Below are positions 1 through 9,900 of a stretch of DNA of 64,000 bases, in pieces; position 1 is the first letter of the stretch, and every line of letters begins with the position of its first letter. The notes below the pieces were generated by a model. That model made no database searches. It was not told the DNA's origin and saw nothing but the letters and a program-made list of their open reading frames with translations. This DNA is from Pteria penguin (taxonomy: Eukaryota; Mollusca; Bivalvia; Pterioida; Pteriidae): contig CM068587.1 in assembly GCA_035048485.1 (NCBI GenBank), positions 32,907,001 through 32,971,000 on the forward strand, given 5' to 3'. Position numbers and translations under genes: made by a program.

Positions 1-234
1 ACTGCTTTGTTGAAGCATTGCTGAGAAGACCTCTACGATGAGAGAAATCACAAACACCAATGCAGCTTTGAATAAGAGGACAAGCACTGGATCCCACAAT
101 AGAACTACAAAATGATGTAAATATAGTTTACTTCATCATGTAATGATATGTATTTAAATATGCAATTCCTGTCAATATAAGAGCCAAGTGTCTTGTATGA
201 AACTTAATTTTACAAAGTACTCTTTACTTTTTAG

Positions 235-393
235 GTAGATTTAAACCACTATGGAATAGACTTTGATGGGCCTGTTACGAGTGATTACGAGTTTGAAACT
301 GTTGAAGTTCCAGAAGTAGGAACCACTGTGCCTGAAAACTGCCTTGAATTAATTGCAACTCATCATTCAAATGACATAAACAGTTATTCTTAA
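235..393 (+). CDS. terminal exon of an upstream gene, possibly integrase-like
   Basis: A 53-codon open frame follows a clear acceptor (TTTACTTTTTAG before 235) and ends in TAA at 391-393. The peptide is acidic and reads VDLNHYGIDFDGPVTSDYEF at its start, then continues with a V-E-V-P-E-V segment. The G-I-D-x-D-G-P plus V-E-V-P pattern recalls the C-terminal tail of cellular integrase-core proteins of fish and molluscs, but that is from memory and weak. Upstream exons lie left of the window. The first 230 bases hold no other exon that I can support. Confidence 0.5.
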   Translation, partial: VDLNHYGIDFDGPVTSDYEFETVEVPEVGTTVPENCLELIATHHSNDINSYS

Positions 394-517
394 TGGTTTA
401 TCATATAATGCAATTATTTTGAACCAAGAAAATCAAAATTGACGGAAAATCTTCAAGTCATACATGTATGTTTATACCAGTAATAATGTAAACTGAAAGT
501 TTTGGCATTATACTTAC

Positions 518-631
518 TGAGGTACATGCAAAATTACAGATTGGTTTGTTTGTACTACTGGTAGTTAAATGTGCTCCCTTTTGAGTGTGTGGGATAATTG
601 GCAAAATGTTCTTATCATCTTCAGCATCATT
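518..631 (-). CDS. G2E3-like gene, coding exon 5 (last seen)
   Basis: On the minus strand an acceptor (TTTTAG) precedes 631 and a GTAAGT donor follows 518. The exon is 114 nt, phase 0 at both ends, which matches the preceding exon. It codes for a linker beginning NDAEDDKNILPIIPHTQKGA and ending in P-I-C-N-F-A-C-T-S, possibly the start of a second Cys pair. In G2E3-like proteins this region lies between the zinc finger and the HECT domain. No later exon of this gene was found before the window ends, and the frame would have to pass the oppositely oriented exon at 235-393. Confidence 0.6.
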
Positions 632-1316
632 CTAAAACATGTGCAAGGAATATATTCTTACTAATATCATATGTACCGGTAATCTTATTCTAATGAAGCA
701 AAATTCTTAAATTCGGTCTTACAAACTCATTAATACAAAACCATTTTTAACCAACAAGAACTGTTCAAGAAAAGCAAATATTAAAATGCAGGACCTTATT
801 TTCTGGATAAGCTTGCATTTCTTACTGATATTTGTGACCTTTGCATTGACCACAAATCTTGGTCATTACATAACTTCAGTGATGTACGGAAATAACATTT
901 ATGCCACTGATATTTAATTGGCATGTGATTTTCTTTCCTTAATATAAAGGGTTACAGACCATGCATCCATGAAAATTTAACACTATAATTAGATAAATGG
1001 CATGACAGATGCATGGACATGAGGATTGCATTCATACACCCCTTTTTTAACTAAATATACATATACATGAGTATGAGTAATGTTGTAGAATTGAGCAATA
1101 GTATAAATGTGATTATTGCATGGAGAGCTGCATGTCAAGTTCATTCCCTTATTCATAATTTACATATAATGCTGTCTTACTGAAATTTTGTAGAAATATT
1201 TTAAATCTAATGCTATTTAATAGATCTAATGATACATGTATTTGGTGAAATCATACTATTAACTTTAAGAGAATAATTTAATAAACTGTGTGTATGTCTT
1301 TAAATATGATACATAC
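632..1316 (-). other. intron of the G2E3-like gene
   Basis: AT-rich sequence between coding exons 4 and 5. I see no coding potential and no recognisable repeat. Confidence 0.5.
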
Positions 1317-1409
1317 CTTTTCAGTACCTTTACATTTGAGGAGATGAGTCCGAAGGTGAATTAAAGGTACACCTTCCCCACAATTTAAACAGCTCTCTTT
1401 TCTACCAAC
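1317..1409 (-). CDS. G2E3-like gene, coding exon 4 (zinc finger)
   Basis: The exon is 93 nt, phase 0 at both ends, with acceptor CTATTGCAG and donor GTATGT on the minus strand. It encodes a compact finger: C-L-N-C, then H-L-R-T-H, then L-L-K-C (C-x2-C-x8-H-x3-H-x3-C), preceded by VGRKES. A finger of this type follows the 'AGLGEK' region in G2E3-like and other HECT-associated proteins of fish and bivalves. It probably binds zinc and contacts ubiquitin or a partner protein; that role is inferred from the family. Confidence 0.7.
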
Positions 1410-2754
1410 CTGCAATAGCTATTCTGTTCAAATAAGTTACCTAAATTCTAATATAGCAATGTAAATGTGTACGTACTTAATATGGTACAGTCAAAGGAAA
1501 TTATCCTTGTTTACTTTCAACACAAACCAGTTAATTTTTGCTGGTTAAAACATTTTTCACACATTTTTCCTCTTTACTGTCGTTAGCCATCATAGAAACA
1601 CTCTGTCTTATTTTTGTTTTATCTCAAAATTTGTTTTAATGAAATGAAAAAAATAAATTAAGTATTTTACCTTCCTAATTATAACTTCAAAATTAAAAGA
1701 TATCCGAAATAAATACGGAAACCAATACATTTTTCAAAATCATATGTACACCCAGTCATTCCCAATAGATTTCGGTCCTCATAGGTCATTCGGACCTATG
1801 TAGTGAAGTTACACACAGGTCCGAAACAAAAATTGTCTGTCCGAAAAAAAGAAAAGAAACATATATGTATTCTGATATATTTAATCTCATCTAACAAAAT
1901 CCTCGATCATCCGCCAATTAGCTCGAATAACATCTCCGAAAAAAAAATCTGACCGATTCCTCAATGAGACAATCACAGTGAATCACACTCTTGTAAAAGC
2001 TTTCGATAAACCCGGTTTTGCAAAACGTTTACGTTACGGTTTACTTCATCATGGTCACCAAAAACTCTTTAATTTGAAGGAGTATAAATAAACGAAACTC
2101 TGCCGGACCCATCGGTCATTCGGACCGACAATGTGACAGTGGGACATCGGTCCTTACGTAAATGTGTCGGTCAGGACTGACGGACCGATGTTATTGGGAA
2201 TGACCGTACACCTCATGGGTCACTAAATTCTACTCCTCGGGTTTCCCTATCCATAAATGACATAATAGTGGGGGTTTTTTTGCAATGCCATTATAGACGT
2301 TTTTGCTAGATAACTGTTTGCTATTGCCATAATTCATTTCACTGGCAATACTGCTCTTTCTAGCTATAAGAGAAAATACAAACAATTAAATTAATAATCC
2401 TCCTTTCCCACCGATCTGATATTTAAACATGAGAGAGTAAACACTTTAACAGACCCACCAGCTGTAAAAAAATCTGATGACAGAGTAATTATTTGCTAGC
2501 TTTGATAAACTGTGCACTGCAAACTTAACTAAGTTGCTATCAAATATAAACATAAATTTATTTATCAAGTTATCACGATATTTATACATGAATCCCTCAT
2601 GATTCTTAATCTAGTGGGGTTTTTTTCATCAACCTTCAGGTTTAGAATAACTTTTCCCATATAACCTTTATTCATTTAGCATGGCTGCTTTTCTTTTTAT
2701 GCTTCATATCACACTAATTGTTTTAATCTGTTTTAAATAATATCATTTACTTAC
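1410..2754 (-). other. intron of the G2E3-like gene
   Basis: Intron between coding exons 3 and 4. Apart from the TIR element at 1753-2205 it is AT-rich, and I see nothing else in it. Confidence 0.5.
1753..2205. mobile_element. non-autonomous TIR transposon (hAT-like MITE)
   Basis: The left end reads CAGTCATTCCCAATA and the right end TATTGGGAATGACCG, which are inverted copies with one mismatch. The similarity continues inward to the CGGTCC motif. The element is flanked by GTACACC at 1746-1752 and 2206-2212, a 7-bp target-site duplication (8 bp with one mismatch). The ends and duplication size suggest a hAT-type origin. Inside are repeated GGTCATTCGGACC-type palindromes and no coding frame. 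It lies in an intron of the G2E3-like gene. Confidence 0.75.
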
Positions 2755-3072
2755 ATGTTCCTCTCCAACAGTAGTAATGTCTAGATCAATCTGTATTGGT
2801 CGCACAAAACAAGTCGCTTGACCACCATAACTATTACAAGGATAATCGGATGTACATCCATCAGGTCCTGGTTTGATAATTTCCAATTCTGATCTTGAGT
2901 TTGAAGAAGTTCTTAACAGCTCAAAGCCTCCACATCCTTTCAATTTGGGATAACTTTCTTCTAATTTTCTTTTGAAATCGTCTGGGACATTATTTTTTAC
3001 AAGTGTGATTTTCTTTTCTCCTAAACCTGCTTCAAACAATGTTCTTCTCTCCTGTTTGCTTGGAACAATGTC
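2755..3072 (-). CDS. G2E3-like gene, coding exon 3 ('AGLGEK' domain)
   Basis: The exon is 318 nt, phase 0 at both ends, with acceptor TGTGACAG and donor GTAAGT. The peptide starts DIVPSKQERRTLFEAGLGEK and continues through Y-P-K-L-K-G-C-G-G-F-E-L-L-R-T, E-L-E-I-I and V-R-P-I-Q-I-D-L-D. This order (VPS...AGLGEKKI...YPKL...GGFELLR...VRPIQ) matches the conserved N-terminal region of 'G2/M phase-specific E3 ubiquitin-protein ligase-like' predictions that I recall from fish and molluscs. It is the strongest evidence for naming this gene. Its biochemical role is not known to me. Confidence 0.8.
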
Positions 3073-3290
3073 CTGTCACATAATAAATTAAAATAAATAA
3101 TGTTGAAACTACACTGAATGTATAACAAAAATTTAGAAATTAGAGACTTTTACCATTAAAAAGCTACACAATGTCATAACACTTAAGTGGTTTATGAATG
3201 CTTAAATATACATGTAACAACCACTATATACTGTACATGTAATATATTATAATGAATGATTATAATTCTCATATACTATCTTTGCTCCAC

Positions 3291-3478
3291 AAACAAAGAA
3301 ATTTTGTGAGACCAATTTGTAATGAAGGTTCTACCCCCAATGCTATATGGCCGAAACAAATTTCGAACATTTTGTTGAATATTTCTGTTGGACTGTCCTC
3401 TGTGGGAGTAGTGAAAAGCTGGTGGAGTGGGTACAGATGCCTGTGCAGCTGGTACAGTTGAAGCTTGGTTTCCTGGGC
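3291..3478 (-). CDS. G2E3-like gene, coding exon 2
   Basis: The acceptor AATTACAG lies before 3478, and exon 1 and exon 2 join cleanly through a split Gly codon. The peptide is Pro/Ala/Gln-rich and then reads RNIQQNVRNLFRPYSIGGR and N-W-S-H-K. The 'NLF-PY....WSHK' run is typical of the segment before the VPS/AGLGEK block. A GTGGAG donor at 3290 gives a phase-0 join to the next exon. However, family spacing would favour four more residues (V-E-Q-R), after which a TAG stop follows with no consensus donor. The 3' boundary is therefore uncertain, and the gene could be damaged here. Confidence 0.6.
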
Positions 3479-4299
3479 CTGTAATTATTATATCATCAGC
3501 CAATTTTATTTTCATTTATTGATAATACATATGTCATAATATTATAGGCCAATTTATAACAAAATTACTCCAAATCCCCCCCCCCCCCCCATTTTAGCTT
3601 ACATGAATCGAAGGTTCGAGTGAGCTATTCTGATCACCTATTATCCGTCTTCCGTCTGTCTGTCTGTAAACCTTGTACATTTTCGATTTCTTCTTCAGAA
3701 ATGCTTGATAGATTTTCATGAAACTTGGTATACATGAAGTAATAGTAGGTCCTCTACTTAAATTGTTCATTTGATCCAAATAATGTTTGACGTGTTTCTT
3801 TTTTTCTTTTTGGTCTTTGTCATTGTGATATAATATGAGAAAAGTTTCATATTTCTCATTTAGTCTATACAGATTCTCTTATTTGGTCTATTTTAATCAT
3901 AATTAATGTATATTTTGAAGGAATTTTGAAGAAAATTAAATTGTCCAAACATCCAGCAAATATATATACAAAATCTTGAAAATTAGTGGCAGAGTAATTT
4001 ATTCATACTTAGTATTAATAATGACATCAAATCAATACTCAATTTACTGCATGGATCGTAATTTTTAATGCTTAGCTTTTCTGGTAATACTGGAAACTGG
4101 TACAGTACTGCTCTCTTGTAGGGCAAAATAATATATTTTGGTAAAATTTGATGTAACAACCATTAATTTAATTTTTTTTACATTTTCAATATCTATCTAC
4201 TAAGATTTCACCAAACTATATCATATTGCCCTGCATAAGAGAAGTTACCACGAAGGGGTCTCTATTAACAGAGTTAGCATTTGATTTTAATTATTGTAC
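3479..4299 (-). other. intron of the G2E3-like gene
   Basis: Intron between coding exons 1 and 2. It contains the C tract and the dispersed repeat near 3592. The rest is AT-rich with nothing I can identify. Confidence 0.5.
3592..3790 (+). repeat. bivalve-type dispersed repeat with C tract
   Basis: A run of about 14 C (3577-3590) precedes a segment with GAATCGAAGGTTCGAGTGAG, then CCGTCTTCCGTCTGTCTGTC and 'catgaaacttggtatacatg'. I recall this word order from an abundant interspersed repeat of bivalve genomes. The orientation is arbitrary. It lies in an intron of the G2E3-like gene. Confidence 0.55.
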
Positions 4300-4378
4300 C
4301 TTTTAATAGCTCTGCAGCTTTTTCAAGACACTTTATAATTTCATCTTTTCTGTCTTCCATAGTGTCAGACTTTAACAG
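4300..4378 (-). CDS. G2E3-like gene, coding exon 1 (start codon at 4360)
   Basis: The acceptor TTTATAG precedes 4378. The ATG at 4360-4358 opens MEDRKDEIIKCLEKAAELLK, an amphipathic helix, and the exon ends at a GTACAA donor after the first base of a Gly codon that completes correctly in exon 2. Short charged helices of this sort start many G2E3-like predictions. The 18 nt before the ATG are 5' untranslated. Confidence 0.65.
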
Positions 4379-5188
4379 CTATAAAAAAAATGTGGTATGG
4401 ATGAATATATGGTATGTACCATATAGATCTAGTTTATCTATTTTTGTAAAATAAACATAAATATTCTTATTTAATTATCCAGTGAAAATGAATAAATGGT
4501 TATAAATAAGAATTCTCGGTATATGACATATACATGTATTACAGTTTACTGATGAAAAAGATTCTCAAAATATGAATTAAATTACCTTAAAAAATTGAAT
4601 TCACCAGAAAATTTATAAAATTTATGTAAGCTATTAAAGCAGTTTATTTGGGGAAGGCCATAAAACACAATGCAGAGCCCAGCAGTATTTACAAGTCTCT
4701 GTGAGGGGTGAACCCCTCTCCAACCTCCATGCCTCCCCCTCCTGCCGTATCCAGTGCGATATTTTTGTCGTTTTTAAAAGAAGTATAAGACCCTCCCCCA
4801 CTATACTCAGTATATTTTTCTTCCTCTCTATCCCTCCTTCCCCCCTGCCTCTCCTCTCCCGCCCCTTCTTTCATTTTTTCAAGTACAGTATAAAAGAAAA
4901 CAACGTAACATAAATATCAAGTCTTAGAGCGATTCACCGCCTTTTGTCAGTTTAAATGTTCTAGGCCCGTATCATTTATCAAATTAACGAAACCGCCATT
5001 TTACTAGACTCCCTTGGCCTTGATTTTAGAATTGATAAAATTCACTCTAGTCTAGATGGAGATCGAAAGCACATGTTAGGGCATTAGCTTAGCCTTAGGT
5101 CCACAAGTGTGCTGACCTCTACTCCTAAATTACAAAAGCTATAAGATCTACAATTTTCACACATAATTTTAAAATATATGGCACTTAC
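4379..5188 (-). other. 5' UTR intron of the G2E3-like gene
   Basis: Sequence between the non-coding first exon and the ATG exon. It contains a pyrimidine-rich CT tract around 4730-4870 and a small palindrome (GAGGGGTGAACCCCTC near 4702). No coding frame is supported. Confidence 0.4.
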
Positions 5189-5420
5189 CAACTTTCAAGA
5201 TTAAGTATAGCTGACGTCACAGCATAGCTCCACTCCGCGTTTCTTACGCGCCCTGCTAAGTACACTATCCCTATAGATTCGATAGTCTGTTTCATAAAAG
5301 ATTTGCCGTAGTGCGCGCCCTCTGTCGTCATAATGGTGCATTACCATACAAATGTTGAAAAACAAATCACGAATGATGAAAGACGAATGTCGAACTAACA
5401 TTGCACGGATCAACAAATAA
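5189..5420 (-). other. probable 5' non-coding exon of the G2E3-like gene
   Basis: On the minus strand a strong donor (GTAAGTG) begins at 5188, upstream of the ATG exon and with no in-frame start needed. The region is more GC-rich and CpG-containing than its surroundings, as expected for an initiating exon. The upstream edge is a guess. A short open frame here (about 70 codons) is probably not translated. Confidence 0.4.
5212..5219. promoter_or_regulatory. CRE palindrome (TGACGTCA)
   Basis: A perfect full-site CRE, the consensus for CREB/ATF bZIP factors, lies in the putative first exon and promoter area of the minus-strand gene. A promoter-proximal full CRE is a common arrangement. Use by the cell is inferred. 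Confidence 0.4.
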
Positions 5421-6277
5421 CAATTTTCTGAAAACTCGCAACTGCAATTTACGGAAGATCAGATAAGAATTACGGAGATATACATTTTGAATTATAATGA
5501 ACGAATAAAACATTCACTTGTTGTACATTTACACAGACAACATCTTGCGTCTTCATTTTGTAAACGAACTACTACAAACGTCAAGTTACGGATTAACATT
5601 TTAATGTTTACAATGACCGAATAACGCATTTCACAACAACAAATACATAACTACATAGATAGAATATTGAAGCCTTTGGCTTTCCATAGAAGAAGATGAC
5701 ATATTTGTCACAAATTTCCTTACAAATACAATTTCTGTTTGTTTCTGTCGACACAAATTAAAATTAAAAAATTGAAAATGGAATGTATTACTTACACAAC
5801 ATTTATATAGTAATCACGTTTTGCTATAAATGGCATAAAATATGTGTGGGAAAGTCTGAGGTGAAGGTTTTTACATATCGGTACAAAAGAATATCTAAGA
5901 ATTGTTTTACTGACCAATTAATACATTATATGATTCTATATTTAAGGTATGAGCTCTATGTAAAAATCTGAAAAAAGGTCAACTTACATTTTATTTCACA
6001 CACTATTTGTAGATTTATCTCTATCCGAAAACTTAATCAAATTGATTTTTTGTCTCTTAAAAAGGCCAATCAGACTTTGTTTTTGGAGTTTTCTTAGACA
6101 AAGTGATGTATACATGGGCAGACTTTGCCAGATATATTGCGCCAGAAGCAATAAATACATACTTCTCTTTGTGTAAATAGTCATTATGGGCGAAACCTCT
6201 AATCATTACATATGTGATAATAAATTCCTGTAAAGATAATTGGTTATAGCCTGTCAAACAAGAAAAAACAAAAAAAA

Positions 6278-6308
<31 letters not shown>

Positions 6309-6614
6309 CAAAAACCCCCCAAAAAACTCAAGTAAATACGTGAGAAACGTTCTTATATCAATATTATTATTTTGCTACATCGCGATCAATTGAACAAGAT
6401 TTTTAAGATGAATTGAATCTATATTCTAGTCATATCTATTGTAGACAAATCAGACTTATTATTTGGTTGTTCGACAATCACGTGCACCTTTACGTTATGG
6501 ACTTCCTTATTTGCTGTTATTTAATTTGTATTAAAAATAAATGCGTAAGATTTACCTTTTCGTTATCTTTAAATCATTTAGACGTTTGCTTGTGATAGAC
6601 ACAGACGGAAAGTT
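5421..6614. other. intergenic region between divergent genes
   Basis: The minus-strand gene starts to the left and the large plus-strand gene to the right, so this stretch probably holds both promoters. An A-rich (AAAAC)n tract ending in a short C run lies at about 6262-6325. I see no convincing TATA box and no ORF of interest. An in-frame TAG at 6579-6581 closes the frame upstream of the ATG at 6615. Confidence 0.4.
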
Positions 6615-6957
6615 ATGGTGATTTTACGTTTCGTTTCATGTTTTGTATTGTATTTTTATCTATGTGAAGGAGGCTGTCCTGTTTCCCGTTGTAATTTCGT
6701 CCCATGGCCTGCATGGTCAGACTGCAGTCAAACATGTGGCGGAGGTAGTAGGTGGAGATCAAGATCATTTTGTTGTAAATCGAGTTTAGCCAGTAATATT
6801 CGCGCATGTTTAGCAGATTGTGGACTATCGTATGACTGGTATAGCAAAAACGACTATCAGTCAGAACAGTGTAATACCCTGTGTTATAATGGCGGATATT
6901 ATGACGGATATTGGTGTCAATGTACAGATGCATACTATGATAGTTGCTGCTTGTCAA
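6615..6957 (+). CDS. exon 1: signal peptide, TSP1, start of EGF-like module
   Basis: The ATG at 6615 follows an in-frame TAG at 6579. It opens a signal peptide ([19 protein letters not shown]). Next comes a thrombospondin type-1 repeat with [14 protein letters not shown]: the tryptophans fit the C-mannosylation motif and C-x-x-T-C-G fits the O-fucosylation motif. The end is Cys-rich, with C-N-T-L-C-Y-N-G-G and W-C-Q-C-T-D as in EGF-like folds. The donor GTGAGT follows in phase 1. Reading through the donor gives an unspliced stop soon after, so splicing is required. Confidence 0.85.
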
Positions 6958-9900
6958 GTGAGTCCAGTTTCATTTTTTATAAAGAACATTGGAATCAAAA
7001 TTACTAAAGCTTGATTCTAAAACGTATTAGCATTAATAATATCAAATCGAGATATTGAATACTAGAGAATTATAAAATTAAAAATACCATTTTCATTAAG
7101 GTATGATTGTAGAGTCGGTAGTATATAGTAGTTTTTCTATCATTTTAGCTCCCGATTCTCTCAGAAAAATGGCTATAGGGCTCCCATCGCCCCAGGGGTA
7201 AAACTGCTTAAAAGTAGCATTTTTCAATAGCAGTTTCCCTTATCCCCAGTTTCCCTTATCTTCCTTTGATTGTGTTGCTTTTGCGGTGAGTGGGAAGGTG
7301 GGCGCCCGTATACCAGTTAACCACACCAATTGAGTGACGTTTGTTACTTTAATAGACCGTCCGAAGTCGGTATCGTAACCGCTGCACAATCGAATATTTT
7401 TGAAACGTCGTTTATCCGAGTATATTTTACTATTATTATTTTTTGTCTGCGTGTTCTTGGTGATTTTTGTGAGATGTCTTTTGTTTTTTCTTTTAATCGG
7501 TATAAAATTCAATCTTTTCTCTAAACTCCTGCTTTTAATGCGGACGTGCTATGGTTCACTAATCCGTCTGTCTGTCTATAATACCGTTTTGGTATTTCTA
7601 ATTATCTACCAGAAAGAAGCAGGCTTGGTTTAGCGGTTGAGGGCTTGGTTTGCGGCGCCGACGTTTCGATTCCTGGATTACGCCACCATGATGAAGTAGT
7701 TGCTACCATGTTGCGATATAACTGAAAAAATATTGTTGAGAGCGACGCAAAGCACCAATCAACCAACCATTAACTACCAGAGATACACATGATTTAAAAG
7801 TATCATAGTATGTGATATGAATCCTAGTTTCTATAAACAGAACAGCAGTGTACATGTTCGTATTTAACCAATACAAATTCTAAATAGATTTGTTATACCG
7901 ACTAGTGCTGTAAAACTCCCTGAACTAACTCAAAGAAATGAAATAGATAGCAACTCCTCCAAAGTAGCAGTGAATACTTGGAGTGGTAAGGCGGTTAAGA
8001 AAATATTGTCCCTTTCAGCAAATTCTATAAGAAATGTCATTTTTAGCAATTGTAAGAGATGGAACGCCTTTTCAGTCAATATTTTTAATTTTTGAATGCC
8101 ATATTGAAGGGAAAATTGGCTTAACAGCAGATTTCTCCTGTGTATGCTACGATAAGAAAGAAGATAAGCAATATATAAAACTCTTCTATTTAAGAGCAAG
8201 GTTTAGATATTTGTGAAAGTTATTATATTTGTTGTTAACTTTTACATTCGCCATAACATTTCAATCATGAGAGATAGAGACTTCATATTTGCATGCATAC
8301 TCCAATAATGAAGCTCTTTCAAATTGCGGCAAGATCGTTAATCTCTTGACCTTGGCCGTTACTGTTGACCTCCATTTCAAAATTTGTCTTACTTTGATTT
8401 TGTTGCCACCAAGGGTATTAGTGTTTCACGTCACTGAGGAAGTTCTATAGTCGATACGAGACTCTTATTACTCCATATGATATCTCGTTATCCAGACTTT
8501 TAAATGATGTTCTGGACTGAGACCGATTCCGATTATTTTACACAGATTTGACACCTTCTATACTAGAAGGTTACCTACTTTGACTTCTCCATATATAAAT
8601 ATATATGGCATTTACACGATTTGACTCTTTCTACAGGGTAAATATGACGGGTGTTGATAGCAAGCAGGAGATGCTCTCTCTCCTCGGACACCTGATCTCA
8701 CTCCACCAATGGCGTTCATATACGCTCTTCATTTAGACATATTTCGTTGTTTTCTATTTGGTTTTCATTTTCACTGATTTTTTATGCCCTTTGTGTCATG
8801 ATTTTCGGACTTACGGTTTAGATTTATCCATCATCTTTACATCACTAAAACATCCTGTTTTACATGATGAGATTACGTAATCGCTGATAGATCTTTATTA
8901 TTCTTTCCGATTATATACCGATAATGTGATTTCAACCTATTTCCTATTACTAAGAATGACACAATCGGCTGTGTATGTTTTCAACATTATCATTTATATA
9001 TGCTTTGTAAAATTGTGGCGAAAATGGACATTCTTCAAAATCTGCCACTGCAAAGAGAGATTCAGCTTCCCATCCCACTTCTATCTCTATTTTACCCCGT
9101 CCGCCTACTATATAAGCTCGTAATAATTTTGATTACAGACATTTTAGCTAGATTTCAGTAGTTATTGTAATATCTACTGCTAAAATTACTTTCCCTCACT
9201 AAAAATGTACAGGCAATCTTCTCCTATCTGGAAGGGTAATAGATCTTGCAATCTATGAGAAATATTTATGTTAGTTGAAAATTCAACGCAAAGATTTTAC
9301 GTCTGCTCATTCTTACTTCACGTTTTTGCCTTTGTGTTTATATGTACTGAAAGCGTAGGAACTTTTTTGATTTAAATATTTGATTCTTACATATAAGTTC
9401 TATTTTATTGGAATATTAAACACACTATGTCATTTCTTTCTGTCATATCTGAATATAATTCTTGTACTTAATCAAAGAGCTGAGAATCATATATTTCTTG
9501 TTTGATTAATATATTTTTTATTTCAGAAATTTTTCTCTCGGTCTACACATGACAAACTCGAATTAAATTTTTACATATGATACTCTGACATGTTAAGAGT
9601 AAGACACAATTTCTTTCTTCTTTCTTCCTTCATAAAATTTTAGTTAGCGTTGTTATTTTTAAATAAAATCCAGAAATCGCTGATTTTTGTTTGTTTGCTT
9701 TTTTTTTGTCAATACTTCCACATTTTGCCCCAATCGCAATTCTCCATCAGTTGCCAGTTTGGCATTATGTAAATCCTAATTTCTCTCGGAATGAGCCTTC
9801 AAATTAATATATGATAAGTTTTGTGCCAATTAATGGTAGTGCTATAATTATGGGATACCAGTTACTTTCGTATTTTACTTGAGTATTCCAACTACATGTG

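Noticed and set aside
1..107. Open minus-strand frame after a TTTTGTAG acceptor, considered as a further exon of the G2E3-like gene
   Set aside because: The phase-0 reading required by the preceding exon hits a stop after 18 codons. The open frame is in another phase, and the sequence shows no HECT features.
4689..4913. Overlapping short frames in the CT-rich tract
   Set aside because: Low-complexity pyrimidine-rich sequence within an intron; composition explains the open frames on both strands.
6613..6957. 114-codon minus-strand frame opposite exon 1
   Set aside because: Exon 1 has a signal peptide, TSP1 motif and correct splice site; the antisense frame has no features.
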